Origin: an uncultured Clostridia bacterium
Lineage (GTDB): Bacteria > Bacillota > Clostridia > Oscillospirales > Acutalibacteraceae
Direction: 5' to 3'
DNA: 13,369 bases
Assembly (NCBI GenBank): GCA_945971755.1
Contig: CAMFPJ010000029.1
Location: 1-13,369 of the forward strand
Shown here: positions 1 through 7,258 of the stretch, piece by piece
How positions within the stretch are numbered: position 1 is the stretch's first letter
How the letters are laid out: every line of letters begins with the position of its first letter
Program-made: the position numbers and the translations under genes
Notes under the pieces: generated by a model
The model's database searches: none
Seen by the model: the letters and a program-made list of their open reading frames with translations, nothing else
Told to the model about the DNA's origin: nothing

Positions 1-8
1 AGAGACAG
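1..8 (+). other. Probable remnant of Tn5 mosaic end (library adapter)
   Basis: The first eight bases, AGAGACAG, are the last eight of the 19-base Tn5 mosaic end AGATGTGTATAAGAGACAG, in the orientation expected for a tagmented fragment whose genomic DNA starts at base 9. Eight bases alone could be chance, but the opposite end of the window carries an unmistakable adapter, which makes this reading likely. If correct, part of the region upstream of csoR that looks like a ribosome site is not genomic. Confidence 0.6.
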
Positions 9-18
9 GGAATAAATT

Positions 19-336
19 ATGGAAAACATATTAAATGAAGAGTGCGTTTGCTGTTCAGGCAAGCACAAGGACAGAAACGAAACCGAAATCAAAGATTTAA
101 TGAACAGGCTCAAAAGAATTGAGGGTCAAATTCGCGGGATTGAGGGCATGCTGCAGAGCGGTGCGTACTGCACGGATATTTTAACCCAGGTTTCAGCGGC
201 AACCTCGGCACTTAACAGTTTTAACAAGGTTTTACTTGAAAATCATATTAAATCTTGTGTTGCCGACAACATCAGAAACGGTAATGATGAAGTAATTTCG
301 GAACTTGTGGGCACACTTCAAAAGCTTATGAAATAA
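19..336 (+). CDS. csoR: CsoR-family copper-sensing transcriptional repressor
   Basis: A 105-residue all-helical DNA-binding protein of the CsoR/RcnR/FrmR family (DUF156). Family members bind operator DNA as tetramers and let go when Cu(I) binds. The three copper ligands of true CsoR proteins are present: Cys51 (in GAYCTDIL), and His76 and Cys80 (in ENHIKSC). The core starts near residue 26 with the usual NRLKRIEGQIRGIEGML helix. The N-terminal extension carries Cys9, Cys11, Cys12 and His16, which could be additional metal ligands. The ATG at 19 is the first in frame and gives normal family length; its ribosome site cannot be judged because the window begins, probably with adapter, just upstream. 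It lies 10 bases before copA, so it should regulate that gene and itself. The promoter and operator are outside the window. A nickel or formaldehyde sensor is less likely given the Cys-His-Cys set and the CopA partner. Confidence 0.93.
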   Translation: MENILNEECVCCSGKHKDRNETEIKDLMNRLKRIEGQIRGIEGMLQSGAYCTDILTQVSAATSALNSFNKVLLENHIKSCVADNIRNGNDEVISELVGTLQKLMK

Positions 337-346
337 GGAGAAAAAA

Positions 347-2884
347 ATGGAGCAATACAACATAACGGGAATGAGCTGTGCCGCATGTGCATCACGCATT
401 GAAAAAGCCGTTTCACATATATCGGGTGTTACTGCCTGTTCCGTCAGCCTTTTAACAAACACAATGGGTGTTGAGGGCACGGCCGGTTCTGCGGAAATAA
501 TAAAAGCCGTGACAGATGCGGGCTACGGTGCAACGTTAAAAGGTGAAAAAGAAAAAAAATCAACCAAAGACTATGACGACACACTTAAAGACGAAGAAAC
601 TCCCAAAATAAAAATACGTTTAATTGCATCTTTGGTTCTGTTAATTCCGCTAATGTATGTTTCAATGGGTCACATGATGTGGAACTGGCCCCTCCCGCCT
701 TCTTTTGCGGAAAATCACGTTGCCATGGGTATTTATCAATTACTCTTAACCGCTTTAATTATGGTAATCAACCAAAAATTCTTCATCAGCGGCTTTAAGG
801 GACTGCTTCACGGTGCGCCGAATATGGACACCCTTGTTGCTCTGGGTGCTGCTGCGTCATTCATTTACAGCGTTTACGCGCTTTTTGCTATGAGCGAATC
901 TGTTTTACACGGCAATCATATTGCTGCCGTGAATTATATGAACGAATTTTATTTTGAATCTGCCGCAATGATTTTAACACTCATAACAGTCGGTAAAATG
1001 CTTGAGTCCCGTTCAAAAGGCAAGACTACCGATGCCCTTAAAGGGCTTATGAAATTGGCTCCCAAAACGGCTGTTATTATTCAAAACGACATTCCCACCG
1101 AAGTACCTATCGAACAGGTTAAAATCGGTGACCGATTCATAGTTAAATCGGGAGAAAGTGTTCCTGTTGACGGAATTGTAATTGATGGAAGCGGTGCGAT
1201 TGACGAATCTGCACTGACAGGCGAAAGCATACCCATAGATAAAGAAGTGGGCGACAGAGTTTCCGCCGCTACTATAAACAAATCGGGATATTTGGTTTGC
1301 GAGGCAACAAGAGTCGGTGAAGACACCACCATTTCACAGATTATCCAAATGGTAAGCGATGCCGCTGCCACTAAGGCTCCGATAGCAAAAATTGCCGACA
1401 GAGTTTCAGGTGTTTTTGTGCCGATAGTCATTGTTATTGCGGCAATTACTTTTACTGTCTGGATGATTTCAGGCAGTTCATTCGGTTTCTCCCTTGCAAG
1501 AGCCATATCTGTGCTTGTTATCAGTTGCCCGTGTGCTCTCGGTCTTGCAACCCCCGTTGCAATAATGGTGGGCAACGGAATGGGCGCTAAAAACGGAATT
1601 CTGTTCAAAACGGCTGTATCTCTCGAAGAAGCAGGCAAAACGCAAATCGTTGCCCTCGACAAAACAGGTACAATTACAAAGGGGGAGCCCGCAGTACGTG
1701 AAATTATTCCTGCGGAAAATGTTTCGGAAAAGGAACTTTTGGAAACAGCATATTCTCTTGAAATAAAATCAGAGCACCCCCTTGCAAAAGCCATTGTAAT
1801 TAAAGCCGAAGAAAGCAAAACAACGCTTTTAGAAACAAGCGACTTTGAAACGAAAGCAGGCAACGGTATTTTAGCAACAGTCAAAGGCGAGCAATGTGTT
1901 GCCGGTAATCTTAAATTTATTAAAAACTACGTATCAATACCGATTTATTACGCTAATAAGGCAAATGAATTTGCAAAGCTTGGAATGACTCCCCTGTTCT
2001 TTTCAAAGGGTGACAGATTTTTAGGAATAATCACGGTTTCAGACATTATTAAAGAAGACTCTGCAAAGGCTATTCAAGACCTAAAAAAGATGGGTATTCA
2101 CGTTTGTATGCTCACAGGAGACAATGAAAAAACCGCAAACGCCGTGGGCAATGAAGCAGGCGTTGATGAGGTTATTGCGGGAGTTCTTCCCAATGAAAAG
2201 GAAGAGGTAATTAGGTCACTGAAAAAGCACGGCAAGGTTACGATGGTCGGTGACGGAATTAACGACGCCCCTGCCCTTACAAGTGCTGATATCGGCATTG
2301 CCATAGGAGCCGGAGCAGACATTGCCGTTGATGCGGCAGATATTGTTGTAATGAAAAACTCCCTTTCGGATGTTGCCGCGGCAATAAGGCTCAGCCGTGC
2401 AACACTTAAGAATATTCGTGAAAATCTGTTTTGGGCATTTTTCTACAACTGCGTCGGTATCCCCCTGGCAGCAGGACTTTTTATTCCGATTTTCGGCTGG
2501 ACATTAAATCCCATGTTCGGTGCGGCGGCAATGAGCCTTTCAAGTGTATGTGTTGTAAGCAATGCGCTAAGGCTGAACCTTTTCAAAATACACAACAATA
2601 AGCATGACAGAAAAAATAAAAACACATTAGTCAACAAAAATATATTTACAAATATCAAAGCAATCAAGGAGGAAAAAACATTGGAGATTACAGTAAAAGG
2701 CATGATGTGCTCTCATTGCGAAGCACATACAAAAGAGGCTCTTATGAAGCTTGAGGGCGTTACTTCCGTAACTGCTGACCACAGCACAAACTCAGTTGTA
2801 ATTGAAATGAGCAGAGAAGTACCCGAAGAGGACATCAAGGCTGCTGTTGAAAGTGCAGGCTACGAATACTGCGGTATTAAATAA
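347..2884 (+). CDS. copA: Copper-exporting P1B-type ATPase with N- and C-terminal heavy-metal domains
   Basis: An 845-residue membrane pump that exports Cu(I) using ATP. The N-terminal heavy-metal (HMA) domain has GMSCAAC with Cys11 and Cys14. Membrane helices follow, with the metal-site motif Cys394-Pro-Cys396. The actuator loop has LTGES. The phosphorylated aspartate is Asp438 in DKTGT, an SEHPLAKA motif marks the nucleotide-binding domain, and GDGIND spans 635-640. The last helices carry YNCVGIPLAAG and MSLSSVCVVSNAL, the signature of the Cu(I) subgroup (P1B-1). After a Lys/Asn-rich linker (about 745-778) a second HMA domain has Cys788 and Cys791 in MMCSHC. One N-terminal plus one C-terminal domain differs from Bacillus CopA, which has two at the N terminus. 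AAGGAG at 335-340 overlaps the csoR stop codon and sits 6 bases before the ATG, so the two genes are coupled. The C-terminal domain has its own ribosome site (separate entry). Confidence 0.96.
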   Translation: MEQYNITGMSCAACASRIEKAVSHISGVTACSVSLLTNTMGVEGTAGSAEIIKAVTDAGYGATLKGEKEKKSTKDYDDTLKDEETPKIKIRLIASLVLLIPLMYVSMGHMMWNWPLPPSFAENHVAMGIYQLLLTALIMVINQKFFISGFKGLLHGAPNMDTLVALGAAASFIYSVYALFAMSESVLHGNHIAAVNYMNEFYFESAAMILTLITVGKMLESRSKGKTTDALKGLMKLAPKTAVIIQNDIPTEVPIEQVKIGDRFIVKSGESVPVDGIVIDGSGAIDESALTGESIPIDKEVGDRVSAATINKSGYLVCEATRVGEDTTISQIIQMVSDAAATKAPIAKIADRVSGVFVPIVIVIAAITFTVWMISGSSFGFSLARAISVLVISCPCALGLATPVAIMVGNGMGAKNGILFKTAVSLEEAGKTQIVALDKTGTITKGEPAVREIIPAENVSEKELLETAYSLEIKSEHPLAKAIVIKAEESKTTLLETSDFETKAGNGILATVKGEQCVAGNLKFIKNYVSIPIYYANKANEFAKLGMTPLFFSKGDRFLGIITVSDIIKEDSAKAIQDLKKMGIHVCMLTGDNEKTANAVGNEAGVDEVIAGVLPNEKEEVIRSLKKHGKVTMVGDGINDAPALTSADIGIAIGAGADIAVDAADIVVMKNSLSDVAAAIRLSRATLKNIRENLFWAFFYNCVGIPLAAGLFIPIFGWTLNPMFGAAAMSLSSVCVVSNALRLNLFKIHNNKHDRKNKNTLVNKNIFTNIKAIKEEKTLEITVKGMMCSHCEAHTKEALMKLEGVTSVTADHSTNSVVIEMSREVPEEDIKAAVESAGYEYCGIK
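2666..2683 (+). promoter_or_regulatory. In-frame internal Shine-Dalgarno and TTG start inside copA
   Basis: AAGGAGG at 2666-2672 is a full match to the anti-Shine-Dalgarno sequence. It stands 8 bases before a TTG codon at 2681-2683, which is codon 779 of copA and in frame. The spacing and strength are better than those of the annotated pyk start. The surrounding 90 bases are A-rich and encode a low-complexity linker, as expected of a former intergenic stretch. Such a site has no coding reason to be there, although it encodes plausible residues (IKEE). Its use for initiation is inferred, not shown. Confidence 0.6.
2681..2884 (+). CDS. Possible internally initiated CopZ-like copper chaperone (C-terminal part of copA)
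   Basis: If the TTG at 2681 is used, the product is a 67-residue free HMA domain with the size and layout of CopZ. It would start two residues before the first beta strand (EITVKGMMC), carry the Cu(I) pair in MMCSHC, and end with the conserved ESAGYEYC region near the normal C terminus. CopZ proteins carry Cu(I) in the cytoplasm to CopA and CsoR. No separate copZ is visible in the window, although copZ often accompanies csoR and copA in Firmicutes. Escherichia coli makes a CopZ-like fragment from copA by programmed frameshifting; here the route would instead be re-initiation in the same frame. The alternative is that the domain only ever exists fused to CopA, with the ribosome site a relic of a copZ gene that fused after losing a stop codon. 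Confidence 0.45.
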   Translation: MEITVKGMMCSHCEAHTKEALMKLEGVTSVTADHSTNSVVIEMSREVPEEDIKAAVESAGYEYCGIK

Positions 2885-2904
2885 ATTAAAGAAAAGGGAT
2901 AAAT

Positions 2905-4317
2905 ATGAGAAAAACAAAAATTATTGCAACACTCGGACCTGCCTCGGAAACAGAGGAAATGCTGGAAAAGCTGTGCCTTGCGGGTGCAAATGTAATTAGA
3001 CTTAATTTTTCACACGGAAGCAGAGAACAACAAAGCGAGCGGATGGCGCTTATCAAAAAAGTTCGCGAAAAGCTAAATCTACCTATTGCCGTAATGCTTG
3101 ACACAAAGGGTCCGGAATGCAGAATAAAAACATTTCGTAACGGTAAAATCGAGCTTTTATCAGGTGACACTTTCACTTTTACAAGCAAAGACATTATCGG
3201 CGACGCTACACGAGTGTCCGTTACGCACAAGTCACTGCCTCAGGATACAAAAATCGGAGACAGAATTCTTGTTAACAACGGTCTTGTGATTTTTGAGGTA
3301 ACGGACAAAACAGAAACCGATGTGATTTGCAAAACCCTTTCGGGCGGAGTTCTGTCAAATCAAAAGAGCATGAGTTTTCCGGGGCGTTTGCTTTCGGGTC
3401 CATACCTTTCGGAAGAAGATAAAAAAGACATTTTGCTCGGAATAGATTTAGGTGTTGATTTCATTGCGGCGTCCTTTGTCTCCCGCGGGGAGGATATAAG
3501 AGAACTTAACCGTTTTCTTAAATCAAACGGCGGAGAGAATATTGAAGTTATTGCAAAAATCGAAAACCGTGCAGGAGTTGAAAATATAGACGAAATTTGT
3601 AATGAATGCAGCGGAATAATGGTTGCACGAGGCGACTTGGGTGTGGAAATTCCCTTTCATGAGGTTCCGTCAATACAAAAACAACTTATCACCGAATGCA
3701 GAATGCTCGGTAAGAGAGTTATAACCGCAACGGAAATGCTTGAGTCAATGATAGTTAATCCGAGACCTACAAGAGCCGAGGTTTCCGACGTTGCCAATGC
3801 GGTTTTTGACGGAAGCTCCGCAATTATGCTTTCAGGTGAAACTGCAGCAGGTAATTACCCTGAGGAAAGCGTTAAGACAATGTCGGAAATTGCGGAATTT
3901 GCCGAAAAAAGTACTGACTATTCTAACAAGTTCTACCACACTGATTTTAACATCAGAAACACACTTGACGCTGTTTCACACACAGCCTGTTCCCTCGGAG
4001 CCGCAATGAACTCAAAATGCACCGTTGTTTGCTCAATCAGCGGAATTACGGCAAGAATGGTCAGCCGTTTCCGCCCCAGCACCGATATTTTAGGACTGAC
4101 AACTGACGAAAAGGTTTGGCGCAGACTTGCTCTTTCCTGGGGTGTTACTCCGATTCTTTCAGACAAGTTCTCCGCTGAAGATGAAATGATTGAATATGCT
4201 CTTAAAAAAGCTGAAGAAATTTTTTCTCTTCAAAAGGGTGACAGTGTTGTAATTACCCTCGGCAAAATGGACGGGCATTCAGGTAACACAGACACGGTGA
4301 AAATTAAAACCATATAA
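2905..4317 (+). CDS. pyk: Pyruvate kinase
   Basis: A 470-residue cytoplasmic glycolytic enzyme that transfers phosphate from phosphoenolpyruvate to ADP. Visible motifs in order: KIIATLGPAS at the N terminus, RLNFSHG (32-38), MLDTKGPE (64-71), IAKIEN with the catalytic Lys218 and metal-binding Glu220, MVARGDLGVEIP with metal-binding Asp244, and the active-site segment ITATEMLESM (273-282). The last motif has Glu where many homologues have Gln, and the following DGSSAIMLSGETA has SS where TD is usual; both are mild departures. The C-terminal regulatory domain is present, and the extra phosphohistidine-type domain found in Bacillus enzymes is absent. The ribosome site (AAAAGGGA) is moderate. It starts 20 bases after copA with no terminator or clear promoter between them, so at least some transcription probably comes from the copper operon. 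Confidence 0.95.
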   Translation: MRKTKIIATLGPASETEEMLEKLCLAGANVIRLNFSHGSREQQSERMALIKKVREKLNLPIAVMLDTKGPECRIKTFRNGKIELLSGDTFTFTSKDIIGDATRVSVTHKSLPQDTKIGDRILVNNGLVIFEVTDKTETDVICKTLSGGVLSNQKSMSFPGRLLSGPYLSEEDKKDILLGIDLGVDFIAASFVSRGEDIRELNRFLKSNGGENIEVIAKIENRAGVENIDEICNECSGIMVARGDLGVEIPFHEVPSIQKQLITECRMLGKRVITATEMLESMIVNPRPTRAEVSDVANAVFDGSSAIMLSGETAAGNYPEESVKTMSEIAEFAEKSTDYSNKFYHTDFNIRNTLDAVSHTACSLGAAMNSKCTVVCSISGITARMVSRFRPSTDILGLTTDEKVWRRLALSWGVTPILSDKFSAEDEMIEYALKKAEEIFSLQKGDSVVITLGKMDGHSGNTDTVKIKTI

Positions 4318-4343
4318 AAAAAGGGGTGCTATCCCCTTTTTTT
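4316..4343. terminator. Bidirectional rho-independent terminator between convergent genes
   Basis: A GGGG/CCCC stem (4323-4326 with 4333-4336) has a 6-base loop and is flanked by seven A and seven T bases, so it works as stem plus T-run on both strands. It begins inside the pyk stop codon. The stop codon of the minus-strand EamA gene (4329-4331) lies in the loop, and the right arm encodes that protein's last residues (KKRG). The two convergent genes are only 11 bases apart and share this one terminator. Confidence 0.88.
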
Positions 4344-5288
4344 GTTGCTTTTTTGCTTAAGTTTTTTTGTTATCAGTTCTCCTGACTGTGAAAGTAAAAT
4401 AGCCGTAAACATTGTTACACAACCGAAAATTTCCAACGGTGTCGGTATTTCGTTAAGAATAATTGCCGCCGCAAGCACCGCAAACACCGACTCCGAACAC
4501 ATTATCAATGAAGCCACCGTTGCCTGTGTATATTTTTGACCTACAATTTGTAATGTGTATGCAATTCCGCAACTCATAACTCCTGAATAAAAAAGCGGTA
4601 ACATTGCAGATTTAATTGAGCCGGCTTCGGGATTTTCAAAAATCAGCATCAGTACACACGAAATAATCCCGGCAACCGTAAACTGGACACATGAAAGAGT
4701 TAGACCGTCACTGCTATCTGAAATTCTTTCAACAAAAAGAATATGTACAGCAAAGAAAAATGCACAGGCAAGGGAAAGAACATCTCCGAGATTTACCGAA
4801 ATAAAATCGTTAGGGTTTACACACAAAAAGAAAAGCCCTATCACACCCAGAACCGTACAAACCCAAGTAAGTGCAGAAACTTTCTTTTTAAGAACAAGTC
4901 CAAGCAAAGGGACAAAGAACATATAAAGTGCAGTAATAAATGCAATTTTACCCGAGGTGGAGTAATTAAATGCGAATTGCTGAAAATTTGTTGCGATACA
5001 CAAAACCACACCTAAAAAAAATCCGTTTTTGACTGTTCTGACATTGTTCTTTTTTCGGACAATTTTTCCATCTGCAGATAAGTTTGAAACCGCTTTTCTT
5101 TCACGAAAAATCACAAAAGGTACAAGTACCGCCGCACCCATAAGCATTCTTATTCCGCTGAAGGTAAATGCTTCAATATCTTCCATACCCTCGCTTTGTG
5201 CCACAAAGGCTGTACCCCAAATAAAAGCGGTAATAATCAAAATTAAAACGCCTTTTAATTCAGTTTTTTTGTGTGTTAATTCTGCCAT
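4329..5288 (-). CDS. EamA/DMT-family membrane transporter
   Basis: A 319-residue integral membrane protein with the ten-helix, two-repeat plan of the drug/metabolite transporter superfamily (EamA, PF00892). The first repeat opens with ILIITAFIWGTAFVAQSEG, a typical EamA start; the second begins near LGDVLSLACAFFFAVHILFVERI. A charged loop around residues 64-86 separates helices 2 and 3, and the C terminus is Lys-rich and cytosolic (KKLKQKSNKKRG). The substrate cannot be read from sequence; relatives move amino acids, nucleosides or other small metabolites. It is the last gene of a minus-strand operon, starting 7 bases after the second CHR gene ends. Its ribosome site (GAGAAAG) is weak, which suggests translation coupled to the gene before it. 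Its final codons form one arm of the shared terminator. Confidence 0.9.
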   Translation of the reverse strand: MAELTHKKTELKGVLILIITAFIWGTAFVAQSEGMEDIEAFTFSGIRMLMGAAVLVPFVIFRERKAVSNLSADGKIVRKKNNVRTVKNGFFLGVVLCIATNFQQFAFNYSTSGKIAFITALYMFFVPLLGLVLKKKVSALTWVCTVLGVIGLFFLCVNPNDFISVNLGDVLSLACAFFFAVHILFVERISDSSDGLTLSCVQFTVAGIISCVLMLIFENPEAGSIKSAMLPLFYSGVMSCGIAYTLQIVGQKYTQATVASLIMCSESVFAVLAAAIILNEIPTPLEIFGCVTMFTAILLSQSGELITKKLKQKSNKKRG

Positions 5289-5295
5289 AGCTTTC

Positions 5296-5871
5296 TCAAT
5301 TCAAAGGAAGATTTAATGCGTAGCCTGCCGCAATACCGATTACCGCAGAGGCAACAATAAGTTTAACAGGATGCACTTTTTTAAGGGCTAAAACCGTCAT
5401 AACAATGCACACAACCACGGATATATAAAAACCAACATTTTTGAACACGTCAAGGTTTATTCCGCTTGGAAAGAAATTGGTGATTGCAAGTGAAAGTGCC
5501 GCTGAAGCAATAAGACCTACGGCAGCCGGACGAAGGCCCGTCATGACACCTTTAACTGCTTTATTCTTCTTGAATTGTTCATAAATCTTAGCAACAATCA
5601 AGATAATGATGAACGAGGGCATTACAACACCGAGCGTTGAACACACTGCACCTAATATACCGCCTGTCTGAGTACCGACAAATGTTGCCATATTTATAGC
5701 AAACGGGCCGGGTGTACTTTCGGAAACGGCAACAAAATTCATAAGCTCTGTATTTGTCATCCAGCCGTTCGAAAGTGTTTCCTCCTGAATAAGCGGAAGC
5801 ATTGCATATCCGCCGCCGAAAGTAAAAAGACCTATTTTGAAAAATGTTAGGAAAAGCTTCAGATAAATCAT
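5296..5871 (-). CDS. CHR-domain (chromate transporter family) half protein, second of pair
   Basis: A 191-residue membrane protein made of one CHR domain (PF02417). Family hallmarks are FGGGYAMLPLI (18-28) and ESTPGPFAINMATFVG (51-66), followed by several hydrophobic helices. I chose the ATG at 5871 over an upstream start at 5973. The longer form adds 34 residues (MLGCIFEFACYICPYRL...) that overlap the neighbour's coding sequence and match nothing in the family, whereas AGGAGGG lies 7 bases before the ATG at 5871. The ATG overlaps the previous stop codon as ATGA, so translation is coupled. Short CHR proteins come in pairs, known from Bacillus subtilis YwrA/YwrB, and are thought to sit in the membrane in opposite orientation to form one transporter. 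Chromate as physiological substrate is doubtful in an anaerobe; another oxyanion is possible. Confidence 0.92.
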   Translation of the reverse strand: MIYLKLFLTFFKIGLFTFGGGYAMLPLIQEETLSNGWMTNTELMNFVAVSESTPGPFAINMATFVGTQTGGILGAVCSTLGVVMPSFIIILIVAKIYEQFKKNKAVKGVMTGLRPAAVGLIASAALSLAITNFFPSGINLDVFKNVGFYISVVVCIVMTVLALKKVHPVKLIVASAVIGIAAGYALNLPLN

Positions 5872-6434
5872 TTTGCAGCCCTCCTGCTGATAATCATACT
5901 TGTCACAAGACCGAACACGGCACAGCCGATAAGGACATATATAACAGGCAAATTCAAAAATGCAACCAAGCAAAATGCAGAACCCATTACAATGTAGGAC
6001 ACTGCATTTTTCGGTACCTGCTTATACATAGAGTAAAGACCTTTAATAATGAGCGCTAAGACTCCTGCACGAATACCGAAGAAAGCGTATTTTACAACCC
6101 TATAATCATTAAAATTTTTGAGAAGATATGCAATTACGGTAATGATTGCAAAGGCAGGAAGCACTACTCCGAAAGTTGAAAAGAATGCTCCCCAAAATCC
6201 GGCTACCTTATACCCTACAAAAGTGGCTGAGTTAATGGCAATCGGACCGGGTGTACTCTCTGCAATAGCTACAACATCAAGAATATCATCTTCGGTTATC
6301 CATTTCTTTTTTTCGGATACTTCACGGCTGATAAGCGGTATCATTGCATAACCGCCGCCAAAGGTGAACGCTCCTATTTTGAAAAAGGTCCAAAACAAAA
6401 GGCCTATCTTATAAATTTTACTGTCTTTATTCAT
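5868..6434 (-). CDS. CHR-domain (chromate transporter family) half protein, first of pair
   Basis: A 188-residue single-CHR-domain membrane protein and first gene of the minus-strand operon. It repeats the hallmarks of its partner: FGGGYAMIPLI (25-35) and ESTPGPIAINSATFVG (59-74), then a conserved Gly-rich turn and hydrophobic helices, ending in basic RRAAK. The two proteins are clearly paralogous but well diverged. Its length is normal for the short-chain family and about half that of classic ChrA. GAGGA lies 6 bases before the ATG at 6434, and a near-consensus promoter stands about 30 bases upstream. It overlaps the next gene by four bases. The likely role is one half of an anion exporter or importer with the downstream protein; the actual anion is unknown. 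Confidence 0.92.
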   Translation of the reverse strand: MNKDSKIYKIGLLFWTFFKIGAFTFGGGYAMIPLISREVSEKKKWITEDDILDVVAIAESTPGPIAINSATFVGYKVAGFWGAFFSTFGVVLPAFAIITVIAYLLKNFNDYRVVKYAFFGIRAGVLALIIKGLYSMYKQVPKNAVSYIVMGSAFCLVAFLNLPVIYVLIGCAVFGLVTSMIISRRAAK

Positions 6435-6464
6435 AAGCTTCCTCTACTTTCTTTTGCTTTACTT

Positions 6465-6493
6465 ATTATATACAAGAACTCTGCGTAAATCAA
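6465..6493 (-). promoter_or_regulatory. Sigma-A-type promoter of the CHR/EamA operon
   Basis: On the minus strand TTGATT (6488-6493) and a perfect TATAAT (6465-6470) are separated by exactly 17 bases. Transcription should start near 6458, giving a leader of about 23 bases that contains the GAGGA ribosome site. It stands back to back with the promoter of the divergent HAD gene. Confidence 0.85.
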
Positions 6494-6512
6494 ACATTAT
6501 TTATTGTTTCTC

Positions 6513-6541
6513 TTGAAGAAAGATGTTTTATCAGATATAAT
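6513..6541 (+). promoter_or_regulatory. Sigma-A-type promoter of the HAD gene
   Basis: TTGAAG (6513-6518) and a perfect TATAAT (6536-6541) have a 17-base spacer. The predicted start of transcription, about 6548, is only some 10 bases before the ATG at 6558, so the leader would be very short. The promoter lies downstream of an alternative TTG start at 6504, which argues against that start. Confidence 0.75.
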
Positions 6542-6557
6542 TGAGACGGTGATTAAA

Positions 6558-7238
6558 ATGATTAAAGCAATTTTCATTGACATTGACGATACACTTCTTG
6601 ATTTCAGCAAATGTGCCGAATATGCAATAAAAGAGAGTTGCAAAGATTTTGGGTTGAGCCAAGGCTATGATATATTCCCCGTTTTTGAAAAAATCAATGC
6701 AGAACTTTGGCAACAAATTGAAAAAGGAGAAATTACAAAGTCACAGCTTTATGGGCACAGGTGGGTAACGGTTCTGGAAAAGTTCGGCATAACACACATA
6801 GACGGTCAAAAATTTGAAGAGCATTTTTTAGAACACCTTTCAAAAAGCGCCGAAAAAATTGACGGCGCAACGGAAATTCTAACTTATCTTTCAAAAAAAT
6901 ATAAAATCTACGCTTCAAGCAACGGCCCTCACGAACAGCAACTGAACAGACTGAAAAAAGCAGGTTTATTGCAGTATTTTGATGATGTTTTTACATCAGA
7001 GCTTATTGGAGTTCAAAAGCCCGAAAAGGAATTTTTTGACGCTTGCATAAGGAAAATCGGCAACATAACACCTGATGAAACAATACTAATAGGTGATTCC
7101 CTTACGGCAGACATTTCAGGCGGTATAAACTTTAACATACCTACCATTTGGTTAAACACAAAAAATAAAGATGTACATGCGGAAGTCACTCCCACGCACA
7201 CCGTTAAAGCACTTAATGAAATTAAAAATATACTATAA
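6558..7238 (+). CDS. HAD-superfamily hydrolase, YjjG/YfnB-type nucleotidase
   Basis: A 226-residue cytoplasmic phosphatase of the haloacid dehalogenase superfamily. Motif I is DIDDT with nucleophile Asp8 and acid/base Asp10; motif II is Ser121 in ASSNGP; motif III is Lys154 in GVQKPEKEFF; motif IV is GDSLTAD with Asp180 and Asp185. The helical cap between motifs I and II (about 15-100, with INAELWQQIEKGEITKSQL) resembles the YjjG/YfnB group, whose E. coli member removes phosphate from pyrimidine nucleotides, including unusual ones. The exact substrate is inferred. I start it at the ATG at 6558: it places the motif I strand at the N terminus as in relatives, and the only promoter lies between it and the earlier TTG at 6504. 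The ribosome site (GACGGTG) is weak. It is a single-gene unit, divergent from the CHR operon. Confidence 0.9.
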   Translation: MIKAIFIDIDDTLLDFSKCAEYAIKESCKDFGLSQGYDIFPVFEKINAELWQQIEKGEITKSQLYGHRWVTVLEKFGITHIDGQKFEEHFLEHLSKSAEKIDGATEILTYLSKKYKIYASSNGPHEQQLNRLKKAGLLQYFDDVFTSELIGVQKPEKEFFDACIRKIGNITPDETILIGDSLTADISGGINFNIPTIWLNTKNKDVHAEVTPTHTVKALNEIKNIL

Positions 7239-7258
7239 ACAAAAAACACCCTCTAAAG

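Noticed and set aside
176..256. Possibility that the first gene is a nickel or formaldehyde sensor (RcnR/FrmR)
   Set aside because: The Cys51-His76-Cys80 set is the Cu(I) ligand pattern, and the gene is directly followed by a Cu(I) ATPase.
1081..1884. A 267-codon open frame on the minus strand inside copA
   Set aside because: It is antisense to the most conserved part of the ATPase, including the CPC and DKTGT motifs. It has no ribosome site and its translation is Ser/Ile/Thr-rich, as mirror frames usually are.
5872..5973. Longer N terminus for the second CHR protein
   Set aside because: The extra 34 residues are Cys/Tyr-rich, overlap the partner gene and lie upstream of the strong AGGAGGG site that serves the ATG at 5871.
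6504..6557. Upstream TTG start for the HAD protein
   Set aside because: A near-consensus promoter lies within this stretch, and the family begins directly with the motif I strand, as the protein from 6558 does.
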